A stretch of DNA of 64,000 nucleotides. Origin: Meconema thalassinum (taxonomy: Eukaryota > Arthropoda > Insecta > Orthoptera > Tettigoniidae). This document shows positions 21,760-32,320 of the stretch, piece after piece. How positions within the stretch are numbered: position 1 is the first letter of the stretch; every line of letters starts with the position of its first letter. The notes under the pieces were generated by a model that saw only the letters and a program-made list of their open reading frames with translations, was not told the DNA's origin and ran no database searches. The stretch is taken from contig OX336398.1 in assembly GCA_946902985.2 (NCBI GenBank), positions 232,520,556-232,584,555 on the forward strand, in the 5' to 3' direction. The translations under genes were made by a program, and so were the position numbers.

Positions 21760-22387
21760 AGGGCCGTTTTTTTTAGCCCGTAGTTAGCGCGCACGCCGAA
21801 ACAAGCGTGCGCGCTACCTCCCGGCATCCTTTGCGAACAAGCAGGCGACAGTTGCAGCTGTGTAGCTTACCTGTACGCTGAACTGTGCATCTTTACAGTA
21901 TTCAAGATTATTGATTCGCCCACCGCGTGTGATGTACGATCTGTGATACCTTTTTTGAGTGCAAGAAATATGTCGGCTGCAGACATTCATCGTCAGCTTT
22001 GTGTGGTGTAAGTTGATTATGAAATGACGGAAGGTAAAGTGCGAAAATGGGTACGCGAGTAAAAGTGGCCATGAAAATACTCATGACGATGAACGCTCAG
22101 GTCTGTGATCACAGATGACTTGGTGACTGCATTTGAAAAGAAAATTCACTAGGACCGAAGATTCATGATAACCACTCTATCAATGGATTTTCCTCAAGTG
22201 TAAATTCTTAGTTGTCAGAGCAGGCGGCAATCTTTTATGCAGAGGGATTTCAGAAATTAGATTTGAGGTATGACAAGTGCCTAAATAAACAAGGCAACTA
22301 TGTAGAAAAATAGGGGATGGTATGTAAAACCTAAAACTAAATGTGGTTTTAAAATAAAATGTTCGGTTAATTTTAAAAAACGGCCCT
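21760..22387 (+). mobile_element. mariner deletion derivative
   Basis: Inverted ends AGGGCCGTTTTTT/AAAAAACGGCCCT, flanked by TA on each side. From 21971 the frame reads MSAADIHRQLCVV, then after small shifts VRKWVRE and ITDDLVTAFEKKIH (the N-terminal helix-turn-helix half of a mariner transposase). It jumps at about 22205 to FYAEGFQKLDLRYDKCL and GNYVEK, the C-terminus. The central DDD catalytic core is deleted. It lies only 20 bp from the preceding hAT duplication. Confidence 0.85.
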
Positions 22388-22464
22388 TACTAAAAAAACA
22401 TCCCTCGTACAATGTTCATATTACATAAGTTTGTACTAACTAGTGTAACGCATCAAACTTATTT

Positions 22465-22795
22465 GAAAATCCTCAGCCTCTTTCCAGTCTCCGACCGGGT
22501 CAGGAATGGAATGAATGAAGCCCCCATCTAGCGGCGAGGATATTAACTGTGCCGGCGGCCGAGGCCTGACGCACTCCTCTGGGGCAATGATTAAATGAAT
22601 GACAGATGAAATGAAATTATAGTGGAGAGTGTTGCTGGAATGAAATGTTGACAGGGAAAACCTGAGTACCCGGAGAAAAACCCGTCTGCCTCCGTTTTGT
22701 CCAGCACAGATCTCACATGGAGTGACCGGGATTTGAACCAGGGACCCAGCGGTGAGAGGCCGGCGTGGTGCCGCCTAAGCCACGGAGGCTTCACG
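22465..22795 (-). repeat. SINE S1 with target duplication
   Basis: Minus-strand full-length copy: head CCTCCGTGGCTTAGGCGGC, box B GGTTCAAATCCCGG, tail ending near TGAGGATTTTCAA. Both flanks carry TCAAACTTATTT (about 22446-22457 and 22796-22807), a direct target duplication expected of LINE-driven insertion. Confidence 0.9.
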
Positions 22796-23029
22796 TCAAA
22801 CTTATTTACAGATGTTATTGTTCACTTCTATGTTTGTTGCGTTAATGGTGATGAATTTTAAATATGTTAACCTGTGTTGCAATTGGTCTGAAACGAAAGA
22901 GTGATTACAAGCGGATTGGTCATACTTTAATGTATGTGAAACTCACACTATCCGTCCATGTTTGCCATTTCACTGCCCTCGATATCTCCTTAAAGTAAAC
23001 TAGCTGTCAACAAATACGGTACGGTATTG

Positions 23030-23332
23030 AAACGGAGGGCATCGTCCGATCAGGAGATACGTAACAATATTGTGAAATGCAGAAGAGGGGCAGGTTGGAC
23101 GGATAACGACGATGGAGACATCAAGAAAGGAAAATAAAAGCACGCACGGACACTATTAGGAGGACGGTGAACAAATACGAGGCCATTCGATTTCAACGTT
23201 ATGACGATAAAATGGGAGCAGCTCAGTTACGATCTCTTCAGTGCTACACAGATAACCGAATCGATATAGAATGTATAGGGGCAGACGACCCCTTAAAGAA
23301 ACAATAACTAACTAACTAACTAACTAACTATC
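23030..23332. repeat. Dispersed repeat G, copy 2, with AACT microsatellite
   Basis: Matches 14425-14790 (GAACAAATACGAGGCCATTC, ATGACGATAAAATGGGAGC). It ends near GGGGCAGACGACCCCTTAAA and an AACT repeat at 23307-23330. The end resembles LINE 3' tails in this window (GGGGCCGATGAC..., 29398 and 40393). Confidence 0.5.
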
Positions 23333-23859
23333 TATCGGAGCAGGTACAGCAGTTGTCAAGAGTTAATTCATTTATTCACTAGCTTCGCCTGGGAACAGTT
23401 ATGAATCCATTACGTGATAAGCGCATTTTTTATGTCAATGAACTACGACCTATATCACTTTTACGTCTCGGCATGATGGGTTAAAATCACTGACTGGACT
23501 ATTAATTATATTATCATGGAGAGGCATCTGCAACGAATTCTTGTCAGACGTAATTTAAGAATGTCGAGGTGCATGAAACACAAATCCCCCTTCCGTCCAA
23601 TCTTAACTTGACTGTGCATTTTGCGGAACGAAATGTTCACAGACGAAATGAAGAAAAGCCGAGTTGCACTTCCGGGGAAACTCCAAACACAACCACTCTT
23701 CTCTGAAATCTTAACTCAACACGACTCGACAGATTGCTGCTGGCTGTATCTGGGGTAATAGGCTCGCCCGCTAGCTAAGCCGTAACTGGGATGATAGACT
23801 GGCCCCTAGCCAGCTCGAAACTGTGGCCCCAGTAATTGAATGGAGATTGTTGGAGGAAA
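23333..23859. other. No recognisable feature
   Basis: Mixed sequence with no supported frame or repeat copy. Confidence 0.4.
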
Positions 23860-24216
23860 TGAAAACGTAAAAGCACTTGTAGTGGGCGATGTATTGAAAA
23901 TAGAGATATGCTCTCGTGGACTTTCTTGTAGAACATTTCATGCTGAACAATTCTTACACTCATAGTATGTTGATGTTATTAACGCTTTGCCCAGCGTATG
24001 ATTAAAAAGCGCACTGACGCCAGTTTTTGTTGACGTTTTCACTGAATTCGTTACTGCTTAGCTTTATTTGATCATAAATAAATTATTTTCTACAGAAACC
24101 TTCCACAAGATATCCTTTACAGAATGGTGAAAAACACATCAAAATCCATCCAGTGGTTATCGAGATTTCCCGTGACATCCAAGAATCGGGGACTTCGTTT
24201 TATACTGGGACGTTGC
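23860..24216 (-). repeat. Dispersed repeat I, copy 1
   Basis: Inverted match to 44440-44800: GATTCTTGGATGTCACGGG, GATAACCACTGGATGGATTT, TCGCCCACTACAAGTGC (minus-strand reading). Noncoding, with no termini recognised. Confidence 0.6.
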
Positions 24217-24292
24217 CTCTCACGGAGGCGGATATAGTTCGATTCCCGGTCAATGCATGTGAGATTTTCAAGGTGAAATATCGCTTGAAGCT
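24217..24292 (+). repeat. SINE S8-like head fragment
   Basis: CCTCTCACGGAGGC, then box B-like GTTCGATTCCCGGTCAATGC and ATGTGAGATTTTCAAGGTGAA match the front of the S8 SINE at 31447-31641. Truncated on both sides. Confidence 0.6.
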
Positions 24293-24344
24293 TCCTTTTA
24301 TTTAGTTATTTAATTATGCGTTTGTTTATTTATTTATTTATTTA

Positions 24345-24825
24345 CTAGCGGACCCATGCACCAACACTCGCATGTGTATAACCTACACGACAGACTTTAT
24401 TGGCATGCGGACTCGACGCGACACAGTTCAGGCAGGGGCTTTGTATTGTTATTTTTTTGACCCACTTTCTAAATAAATATAGTACATTATGCAACGAGCC
24501 TATAATGGCAATAATTAAGACACGAGTATGTTCATAAAACGAGCGAAGCGTGTTTTATAATTTCCATACGAGTGTTTTAATTACCATTATAGGCGAGTTG
24601 CATACGACTGTTTATGTTCGACGATAATTATAACTATTTTATTTTCGAACATAAAATATATTTCCGTTGACTTTTCATAAAATTCAAGATTTTTCCTGTA
24701 CTATTGAGACGATTTGGAGAATTTTGACGCAAACCACACCTTCTAACTCTCTCTGGTTTAGGAACTCGAGTTTTGTGAAACATACACCTTAGTGTATAAA
24801 ATGCATTTATTTATTTATTTGTTGT
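24345..24825 (-). mobile_element. Helitron-like 3' tip with a long palindrome
   Basis: On the minus strand the left edge reads GGGTCCGCTAG|T, preceded by the hairpin CATGC...GCATG (24355-24374), the same GGTCCGCTAGT ending as the D family. Further in, 24487-24609 is an imperfect palindrome with arms of about 57 bp. The 5' end was not found; LINE W starts at 24826. Confidence 0.5.
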
Positions 24826-25515
24826 GTTTGAGTCTTCATTATTTTGGCTGGTTTGATGCAGCGCTCCATACCTCACTGTCCTGAGCTAATCGTTTCATCT
24901 CTACATAGCTATCACACCCTACATCTCAGACAATCTGTTCAACATATTCTAAATTTGGTCTACCCCTACAATTCTTGTCCTCGACCCTTTCTTCCGTAAC
25001 TAAATATGCTATTCCTGGGTGTATTAGTATGTGCACTACCAACCTATCTCTTCTCTTCATTAGCAATCACCCGAAACGTACCTCCTATCCCACTCGACTT
25101 AATACAATTTAATTTGTTACTCTTAGCCATCCGATCTTCATCATTCTCCTGTAACACCACATTTCAAATGCTTCTATTCTTCTCTTTTTTGCTGCACCAA
25201 TAGTCCAAGTTTCACTTCCATATAACACCACGCACCAGACAAAGGCTTTCAAAAATGAATTTCTAATACCTAAATCTTTATTCGATGTCAACAGATTTCT
25301 TTTCTGTAGAAATTCTATTCTTGCCTGAGCCAACCTGTACTTTTTATACCCTCTTTGCTTCGTCCACCACCGAATGTTCTGTTTCCTAAGTAACAGAAGT
25401 CTCCTACTACCTTTAGCTTGTCACCTGCCAATTTCCCGTGATTCTGATTTAATTCGGCTGCATTCCAGTTTTTTGTTTGTTTTACATTTATTAATTTTCA
25501 TCGTGAATTATTTCC
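24826..25515 (-). pseudogene. LINE W reverse transcriptase end, copy 2
   Basis: Best-preserved LINE W tail. The minus-strand frame 25109-25333 encodes ARIEFLQKRNLLTS, then LYGSETWTIGAAKK and RIEAFEMWCYRRMMK. This block follows the polymerase domain of many insect non-LTR retrotransposons. The 3' end starts at TTGAGTCTTCATT. The 5' side is truncated near 25515, shortly before element B. Other copies: 16608, 33484 and 36113. Confidence 0.85.
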
Positions 25516-25544
25516 TCAAGATGAAAATCATTGTGAAACAAAAA

Positions 25545-27843
25545 CAAAATGTTCAGGAAAGAACATATAGCCTACTTTCTCCTAAATGCATGGGTATTGT
25601 TATAACTCTTTGTCCTTTTCAAGGAGTATGATTGAATGTCGGTTGTAGTAGCTTGTTGAAATACAACGTGCTATAGGGATATTAAACATGAATATGAGGT
25701 GCCCTTTGCTAGTGCTACCTCTGTACCAAATTTCGTTCAATTCGGTTTCACCGTGTTTGAATTGATAGGGGGAATCGATTTGCACACATACTTGGCCACC
25801 ATCTGCAAACTATTGGGCTGATGTTCTTGCAGTTTGGTCAGAATATGTTTCCCACATAAAGATATGGTGTTGCAAAATTTGGTAGAGACTAGATTATTAG
25901 GTTGGTCGTAATTACATTTTAGCTTTTAACATTTGGGTGGCCGCGATTACGTTTCCGTCAATATGGCGGCGATATAAAACATGACACTGAGGTGCCCTTT
26001 GCTAGTGCTACCTCTGTACCAAATTTCGTTCATTCGGTTCCACCGTGTTCGAATTGATAAGGGGAATCGATTTTCACACAAAGATGGCCGCCATCCGCAA
26101 AATATTAGGCTAATGACCTATTAGTTTGGTCATAGGATGCTCTATCTATAAAGGTATGTTGTTTCTAAATTTGCTAGAGATCGGATGATTAGGCTAATCG
26201 TAATTTGATTTAAGCTATGAACATTTGTGTGGCCGCCATTACGTTTCCGTCAAGATGGTGGCGATATAAAACATTGCACTGAGGTGCCCTTTGCAAGTGC
26301 TACCTCTGTACCAAATTTCGTTCATTCGGTTCCACAGTGTTCGAATTAATAGGGGAATCAATTTTGACATAAAGATGGCCGCCATCTGCAAACTATTAGG
26401 CTAATGACCTATTAGATTGGTCAAAGGATGCTCCCTCCATAAAGGTATGTTGTTGCAAAGTTTGGTAGAGATCGGATGGTTATGTTAGTCGTAATTTGAT
26501 TTAAGCTTTAAACATTTGTGTGGCCGCCATTACGTTTCTGTCAATATGGCGGCGATATAAATCATGACACTGAGATGTCCTTTGCTAGTGCTATCTCTGT
26601 ACCAAATTTCGTTCCATTCGGTTTCACCGTGTTTGAATTAATAGGGGGAATCGATTTTGACACAAAGATGGCTGCCATCCGCAAACTATTAGGCGAATGA
26701 CCTATTAGATTGGTCAATGGATGCTCCCTCCATAAAGGTATGTAGTTGCAAAATTTGGTAGAGATCGGATGATTAGGTTAATCGTAATTTGATTTAAGCT
26801 TGAACATTCGTGTGGCCGCCATTAAGTTTCAGTCAAGATGGCGGCGATATAAAACATGACACTGAGGTGCCCTTTGCTAGTGCTACCTCTGAACCAAATT
26901 TCGTTTCATTAGGTTCCACTGTGTTCGAATTAATAGGGGGGATCAATTTTGACATAAAGATGGCCGCCATCCGCAAACTATTAGGCTAATAACCCATTAG
27001 ATTGGTCAATGGATGCTCCCTCCATAAAGGTACATTGTTGCAAAGTTTGGTAGAGATCGGATGGTTATGTTAGTCGTAATTTAACTTAAGCTTTGAACAT
27101 TTGTGTGGCTGCCATTACGTTTTTGTCAATATGGCGGCGATATAAAACATGACACTGAGATGCCCTTTACTATTGCTACCTCTGTACCAAATTTCGTTCC
27201 ATTCGGTTTCACCGTGTTTGAATTAATAGGGGGAATTGATTTTCACACAAAGATGGCCGCCATCCGCAAACTATTAGGCTAATGACCTATTCATTTGGTC
27301 AAACGATGCTCCCTCTATAAGGGTATGTTGTTGCAAAATTTGATAGAGATCGGATGATTAGGTTAATCGTAATTTGATTTAAGCTTTGAAGATTTGTGTG
27401 GCCGCCATTACGTTTCCGTCAGGATGGCGGCGATATAACACATGACACTGAGGTGCCCTTTTGTTAGTACTACCTCTGTACCAAATTTCGATCCATTCGG
27501 TTGCACCGTGTACGAATTAATAGGGGGAATCGATTTTCACACAAAGATGGCCGCCATCCGCAAACTATTACGCTGATGACCTATTAGTTTGGTCAAAAGA
27601 TGCTCCCCCCATAAAGGTATGCTGTTGCAAAATTTGGTAGAGATCGGATGATTAGGTTAGTCGTAATTTGATTTAAGCTTTGAACATTTGTGTGGCCGCC
27701 ATTACGTTTCCGTCAAGATGGCGGCGATATAAAACATGACACTGAGGTGTCCTTTGCTAGTGCTACCTTTGTACCAAATTTCGTTCAATTCGCATTCACC
27801 GTGTACGAATTGATAGGGGGGACAGACATTCAGAGTACACACG

Positions 27844-27880
<37 letters not shown>

Positions 27881-27976
27881 TCACACACACACATACACAC
27901 ACACAGACACACTTTTTTCGCCCTGTGTTGATGTCATAAGTCTACTTTCATTTTTTGCAAAAATCGAAAGTCGGCT
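25545..27976 (+). mobile_element. Family B element (Helentron/HINE-like, tandem core)
   Basis: The 5' tip CAAAATGTTC carries TGTTC-N6-GAACA, then AGCCTACTTTC (25569). The core is about eight head-to-tail units of roughly 292 bp (TGGCCGCCATTACGTTTC at about 26231, 26521, 26812, 27108, 27401, 27697). Each unit contains GATGGCGGCGATATAAA, ACCAAATTTCGTTC and AAGATGGCCGCCATC. The last unit leads to GAATTGATAGGGGGGAC and a CA microsatellite (27845-27910). The terminal hairpin ends in GAAAGTCGGCT (27966-27976) and AAAA. No ORF. Confidence 0.85.
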
Positions 27977-28084
27977 AAAAATGATATTTATTTGCTTTAT
28001 TAACTATATTATCTAATGGAATTTTGTAAAAATATCTTTCTGTTCGAATATAAGATATTCCAGCTACGTAAATAAAGTATTTAA

Positions 28085-28330
28085 GCAATTAGGGAATCCA
28101 AATGGAACGTTAAAATTCTTCTAATTAACTGTTCGAATAGCCCCACAAAGTACTGTGGCAATTAAATCCCGCAATAATTATCTGTTTATGCTGATTCCCA
28201 AAGTTGAACGGAATGTTTGCGTTGAAGTCGTTGTTGGGTGGATTATACACAGAGGAGATTGTGCAATTATTCAACTCAACCGTGAGCATTTCATTATCGT
28301 CTTCATCTCTAAAAGCAGTCAAAAGTATCT
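28085..28330 (-). pseudogene. LINE Z endonuclease fragment, inverted
   Basis: The minus-strand frame 28125-28322 encodes VELNNCTISSVYNPPNN and IIIAGFNCHSTLWGYSNS, the GDFN.H..LWG block of the exonuclease-endonuclease-phosphatase domain of a Jockey/R1-like LINE. It points against the adjacent plus-strand LINE end at 28331-28650. The arrangement looks like one 5'-inverted insertion. Confidence 0.75.
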
Positions 28331-28650
28331 GGACATCTGGGGTCTCTCGATGCCAGCAACATCACATGTGACTGTGGTGAAGAACAAACTCCCGTGTCCA
28401 TTGTGCACATCTTCCTGCACCGAAGTTGATCTTTTTCATGCAGCACAATTGTACTTGATGTTGCTAGGTTCTGGTCGAGATCGGTGTGAAGTGCTTTGCA
28501 ATTTATTTGTGTTATGTTGTTAACTATGCATAATAATTGAACTGTGTAAATGGTATTTCTGATACGATAATAATAATAACTGTTCGCATGAGTTAATGTT
28601 TTTGAACAGTGCTTGTAATTGAAATATATCAACTCCCCTCGGGAGTTTTT
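28331..28650 (+). pseudogene. LINE Z C-terminal end and 3' UTR
   Basis: The plus strand near 28345-28420 reads ASNITCDCGEEQTPV, the cysteine-containing block after the RNase H domain in Jockey/R1-type elements (C.CG.EQT). It is followed by a frameshifted remainder and an untranslated tail with an AAT stretch (28567-28580). The inverted endonuclease piece lies immediately upstream. Confidence 0.7.
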
Positions 28651-28966
28651 TGTTGCACTGTAAAAGTGACAATTGGGTGTAATGAAACATTGGTCAACAC
28701 TAACTTATATACAATCCTTGTACTGTATGTTTGCAGTGCAGGTCAATCAGAAAGGTGTAAATATCTGCTTTAGAGTAGGTCGCAGTATCGATCCCTGAGG
28801 GAGGAGACATAAATGTAATCCTGTTTAATTTACTCTCTGACTACACAGAGCGATTCTCTCTGTCTACCATTCACTTGGCACACGCTGCCGGGCATACGGC
28901 TGCAATGTAACAGTGCACATGCCATTTATTATCAAAGGTTTTACGTTTAGGAACCTAACAGCATTT
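28651..28966. other. No recognisable feature
   Basis: No supported frame or repeat copy. A GTCGCAGTATCGATCCC word at 28778 is faintly box B-like but lacks a box A. Confidence 0.4.
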
Positions 28967-29460
28967 TAAAGTGTATATCTCCCCCAAGGACTCACAACTT
29001 GTGAGTTGGCGACCACAGGACACCTGTTGTCTTTCCTCTTGACCTCCCTTGGTTAGCTCTTGTTCTTTTCCGACCCCGACGGTGTTAGGGTATCCGAGGC
29101 CTAGGGAGTCTTTCACTTTCTCGCCTTAATTTGCCCTTGTCTCATCATTCCTGATCCCTCATTCTTCGAGAAGTCAGACCGCTTGCTTTCTTTTTATTAT
29201 ACGTATTTCCTTTTCTCCTTAAGATTCCCGCACTGTGTTTGCGAATTGACTCGCCATGGATCTAAATTACCTTTAGCGAATTTTTTGAATGCACTTCTGT
29301 GAGTCATTTCAATCTGAGTTCCATTTTGTATTTTCAGTCCTACGTCATTTTCGTTGCTGTTTCCATTTCATTGTCATTTCCGCTGTCACCCAAACCATTA
29401 GGGGCCGATGACGTAGATGTTATGCCCCTTAAAACAACAATTATCATCATCACCGTAAGT
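28967..29460 (+). repeat. LINE 3' untranslated region, copy 1
   Basis: TCTCCCCCAAGGACTCACAA, CCGACCCCGACGGTGTTAGG, CCTAGGGAGTCTTTCA and the terminal GGGGCCGATGACGTAGATGT...CCCCTTAAAACAACA followed by ATC repeats. A diverged relative is at 44149-44325, and the terminal word recurs at 40393-40455. This is a LINE 3' end; the coding part is lost. Confidence 0.65.
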
Positions 29461-30097
29461 GTACATCATTCTGCCCCAGGGGTTCACAACAAGTGGGCTG
29501 ATGACTACGGGAGCCCAACCAAGCATTGCTTCCACTTAGTATTCATTCTTCCACATTATCAATCACACATTGTCTCATCGCACGTGCTTCCGAACATAAC
29601 TTTACCCATATTTACATTTTCACATTATTTTATATTGACAGGAAGGTCGTATAAACGCCACGCTGAGTGAGCAATAAAGCCTAGGCTGAAGGCGGTGATA
29701 CGAAATGAAAAGGTCGTTGACTTCTAAATTTCCATTGGAGCAAGAACATAAATTCATATTCCAACTTACCCTCCAATCCACAAAGAGCACACTTCACACG
29801 CTGTTGACCACATCAAGAAAACTTTCAAGACTTTTTTAGACTAACTTATGGGGATATTCAATACCAACTATTTAGATGTCATTTTCGCAAGATTATAGTT
29901 AACACCAAATTAAAGCTCACGTTTCTACAGATCAGTTTTTAACTCTTTTCATATAATTTTTCATAGGAAACCCAAGTAAATTACGCAGGTCTACACAATA
30001 AAGTTTTTGGAGACCTTCTTCGGCAGCAATAAATGATTTTGTATATTGAAAATGTATGAATTACGGAAATGTTCCTGTATCACAACACGTCTAAAAA
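29461..30097. other. No recognisable feature
   Basis: The frame 29299-29670 crosses from the LINE tail into unique sequence and has no motif. The rest is AT-rich. Confidence 0.45.
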
Positions 30098-31717
30098 CAA
30101 GAAGTTCCGCGACAAACTGAAGAGCCTACTTTTCTTAAAATTTAAGATTCATGCCAATGATTAATCTATGGATCTATCTAGAATAATGACGAAATTCTGT
30201 TGGTAATATAAAAATTTCAAATTAGTTCGAAATACTGTATACCTGGCATAATGTAGCCTAATGTAGCCTAATAGAGCACTACAGATGGCAGCCCTGGTGA
30301 CTGAATATATTCTCAGTTCCATCTCTTAAGGTACAGAATACAAAATTTGTTTGAAGTGCAATGGATAGCATGGAGGTTACATGCAGTTAAACATTGGATC
30401 TAACGGCGCGCGTAAAATCATGTTGGCAACAATGTCATGCATGTATTGGTCAGCAATAATCTGAAATAATATGATCTATTGCTGTGCCAATTTTGAATGA
30501 AATCCATTAGTTAGTATAGAAGTTACATGCATTTTAAAATTGGACCTATCAAGAGGCTTAGAATCATGTTGGCAACACTGTCGTATATTAGATACTCCAA
30601 ATTAATCTAGAATGCGAGGTACTATACGTGTGCAAAGTTTAGAGCTATTGGCTTGCATACTTTCTGATATATTAATATTAGGGTAATAAAAATAGAGACA
30701 GCATTTATTAACAGTTGGCAGCCCTGGTTGCTCTTAAGAATACGCATAGTCATATTTGTTATGGTACACATAGCACTTACGAAATTTGGTTGAAATCCAA
30801 ATGATAGTAAAGAAGTTACATGTATTTAAATTTGGATCTCTCAGTAGGATTAGAATCATGTTGGTAGCACTGACGTATATAAGTTACTCCAAATTAATAT
30901 AGAATGTCAGGTACTGTACGTGTGCATAGTTTAAATCTGTCGGCTTACATACTTTCTGATATATTGGTATTTGGATAAAAGAAATTGAGAGCATTTATTA
31001 ACTGTTGGCAGCCCTGGTGGATCTTAAGAATACGTTTAGTCATATCTGTTTATGTACACATAGCACATACAAAATTTGGTTGAATTCCAATTGATAGTGT
31101 AGAAGTTATATGCATTTAAAAATTCGACTTATCAGCAGGCTTATAATCATTTTGGCAACCTGGAAATTAAACTGAAATATTGTTATCTATACGTGTGCCA
31201 ATTTTGAAATTGGCATGGGAGCCATGCATACCTTCCATGATATCCAACATGGAGCTCAAATTACAATTGCGATTTTTCAGCAGTTGGTAGCACTGACATC
31301 ATTTTCACATAAGGCATTGAAATATTCAGGTATAGATCTTTACTCCGATCAAATTTTGTTTCGATTGCTGCAGTCGTTTAGGAGTTGATAGGGACACACA
31401 CACACACACACAGCCAGATAGACAGAAGGACAGACAGACAGAAGGAAAAAAAAGGAAGCTTGTAGTTTAACGTGACCGTTAATCGCGAGATCATGAGCCA
31501 CGGGACCTCCTTTTTACGTGGAATCCGAACCACAGGACATGGCATTTCACTTCGAAAATCTCACATGCATTGACCGGGAATCGAACCCGGACCGCCTTGG
31601 TGAGAGGCATACAGCTAGACCGCTGAGCCACCACGCCCTCTACAGACAGAAGGATAGACAGACAGACACACATATGTTTACTTCTTCCCCATTCTTGCAA
31701 TATGTGAAAAGTAGGCT
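30098..31717 (+). mobile_element. Family A element A2 (with nested SINE)
   Basis: Complete copy. The 5' tip CAAGAAGTTCCGCGAC is followed by AGCCTACTTTTC (30122). Core units have GTTGGCAGCCCTGG at 30714 and 31003. The box GCAGTCGTTTAGGAGTTGAT at 31370 leads into a CA/CAGA microsatellite. The end is GTGAAAAGTAGGCT (31704-31717) followed by AAAAA. A SINE (31447-31641) sits within the CAGA tract. It is better preserved at the 5' end than A1. Confidence 0.85.
31447..31641 (-). repeat. SINE S8 inserted in the A2 microsatellite
   Basis: Minus-strand head GTGGTGGCTCAGCGGTCTAG with box B GGGTTCGATTCCCGGTC, a short body, and an A-rich tail (31447-31453). Flanked by the identical 13-mer ACAGACAGAAGGA at 31434-31446 and 31642-31654. 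Confidence 0.9.
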
Positions 31718-32320
31718 AAAAACATATTGTATTAAGGAAATCATTACAAGATGTGTGAACTAGAAAATCTGAATTGTATTGTTTCTTTATAGCTGCCAGG
31801 GTTTGGTACATGAAAATAATAAACTCATTAACTTAAGACATATTTTAACAAATACATATCAAAGAAAATACCAGTTTGTGTTCACTTGTATGATTAAGTC
31901 CATGGACCGTTGCCGCTTGGTGCAAAGCTTCTCATACTGTATTTTCTCTTGTTCACTCGAGTAGGATTATCACGTTTTATCAGCCGACAGTCGAGATATT
32001 GTGAAATTTTACAATCTCTTGTTAATCAAAATTACTGCAATTATAATACATTGGTATGTGATAGGACCAAAGTAATGGCACTTCTAAATGCAGATGAACA
32101 ATGTACATTTAAATTAAGAGTCGAAACCAAGAAAGGAAAGATCGTGTCGACCTGTGTTATTAATATCAAAACTTTGCTCGAAATTACATTGTTTTTAACA
32201 AGATCGCTGAAGAAGGCCACACAATATGGCCGAAACTGGTACATTTCAGTAATTAATGTACGAAAAGACTTTGAAATAGCCATGCCTACCCATAGTGATA
32301 TTTATTGATAAAGTTTAATA
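31718..32320. other. Unassigned; contains a hammerhead-like motif
   Basis: The 132-codon frame 31910-32308 has no recognisable domain. Near its end, 32207-32239 holds a CTGAAGA / stem / GAAAC layout (see findings). Nothing else is assignable. Confidence 0.4.

Noticed and set aside
28155..28523. 122-codon plus-strand frame
   Set aside because: It crosses from the antisense of the inverted endonuclease piece into the LINE Z tail; the real homologies are in other frames and strands.
31910..32308. 132-codon plus-strand frame
   Set aside because: No domain, ordinary AT-rich composition, and it overlaps a structured noncoding motif at its end.
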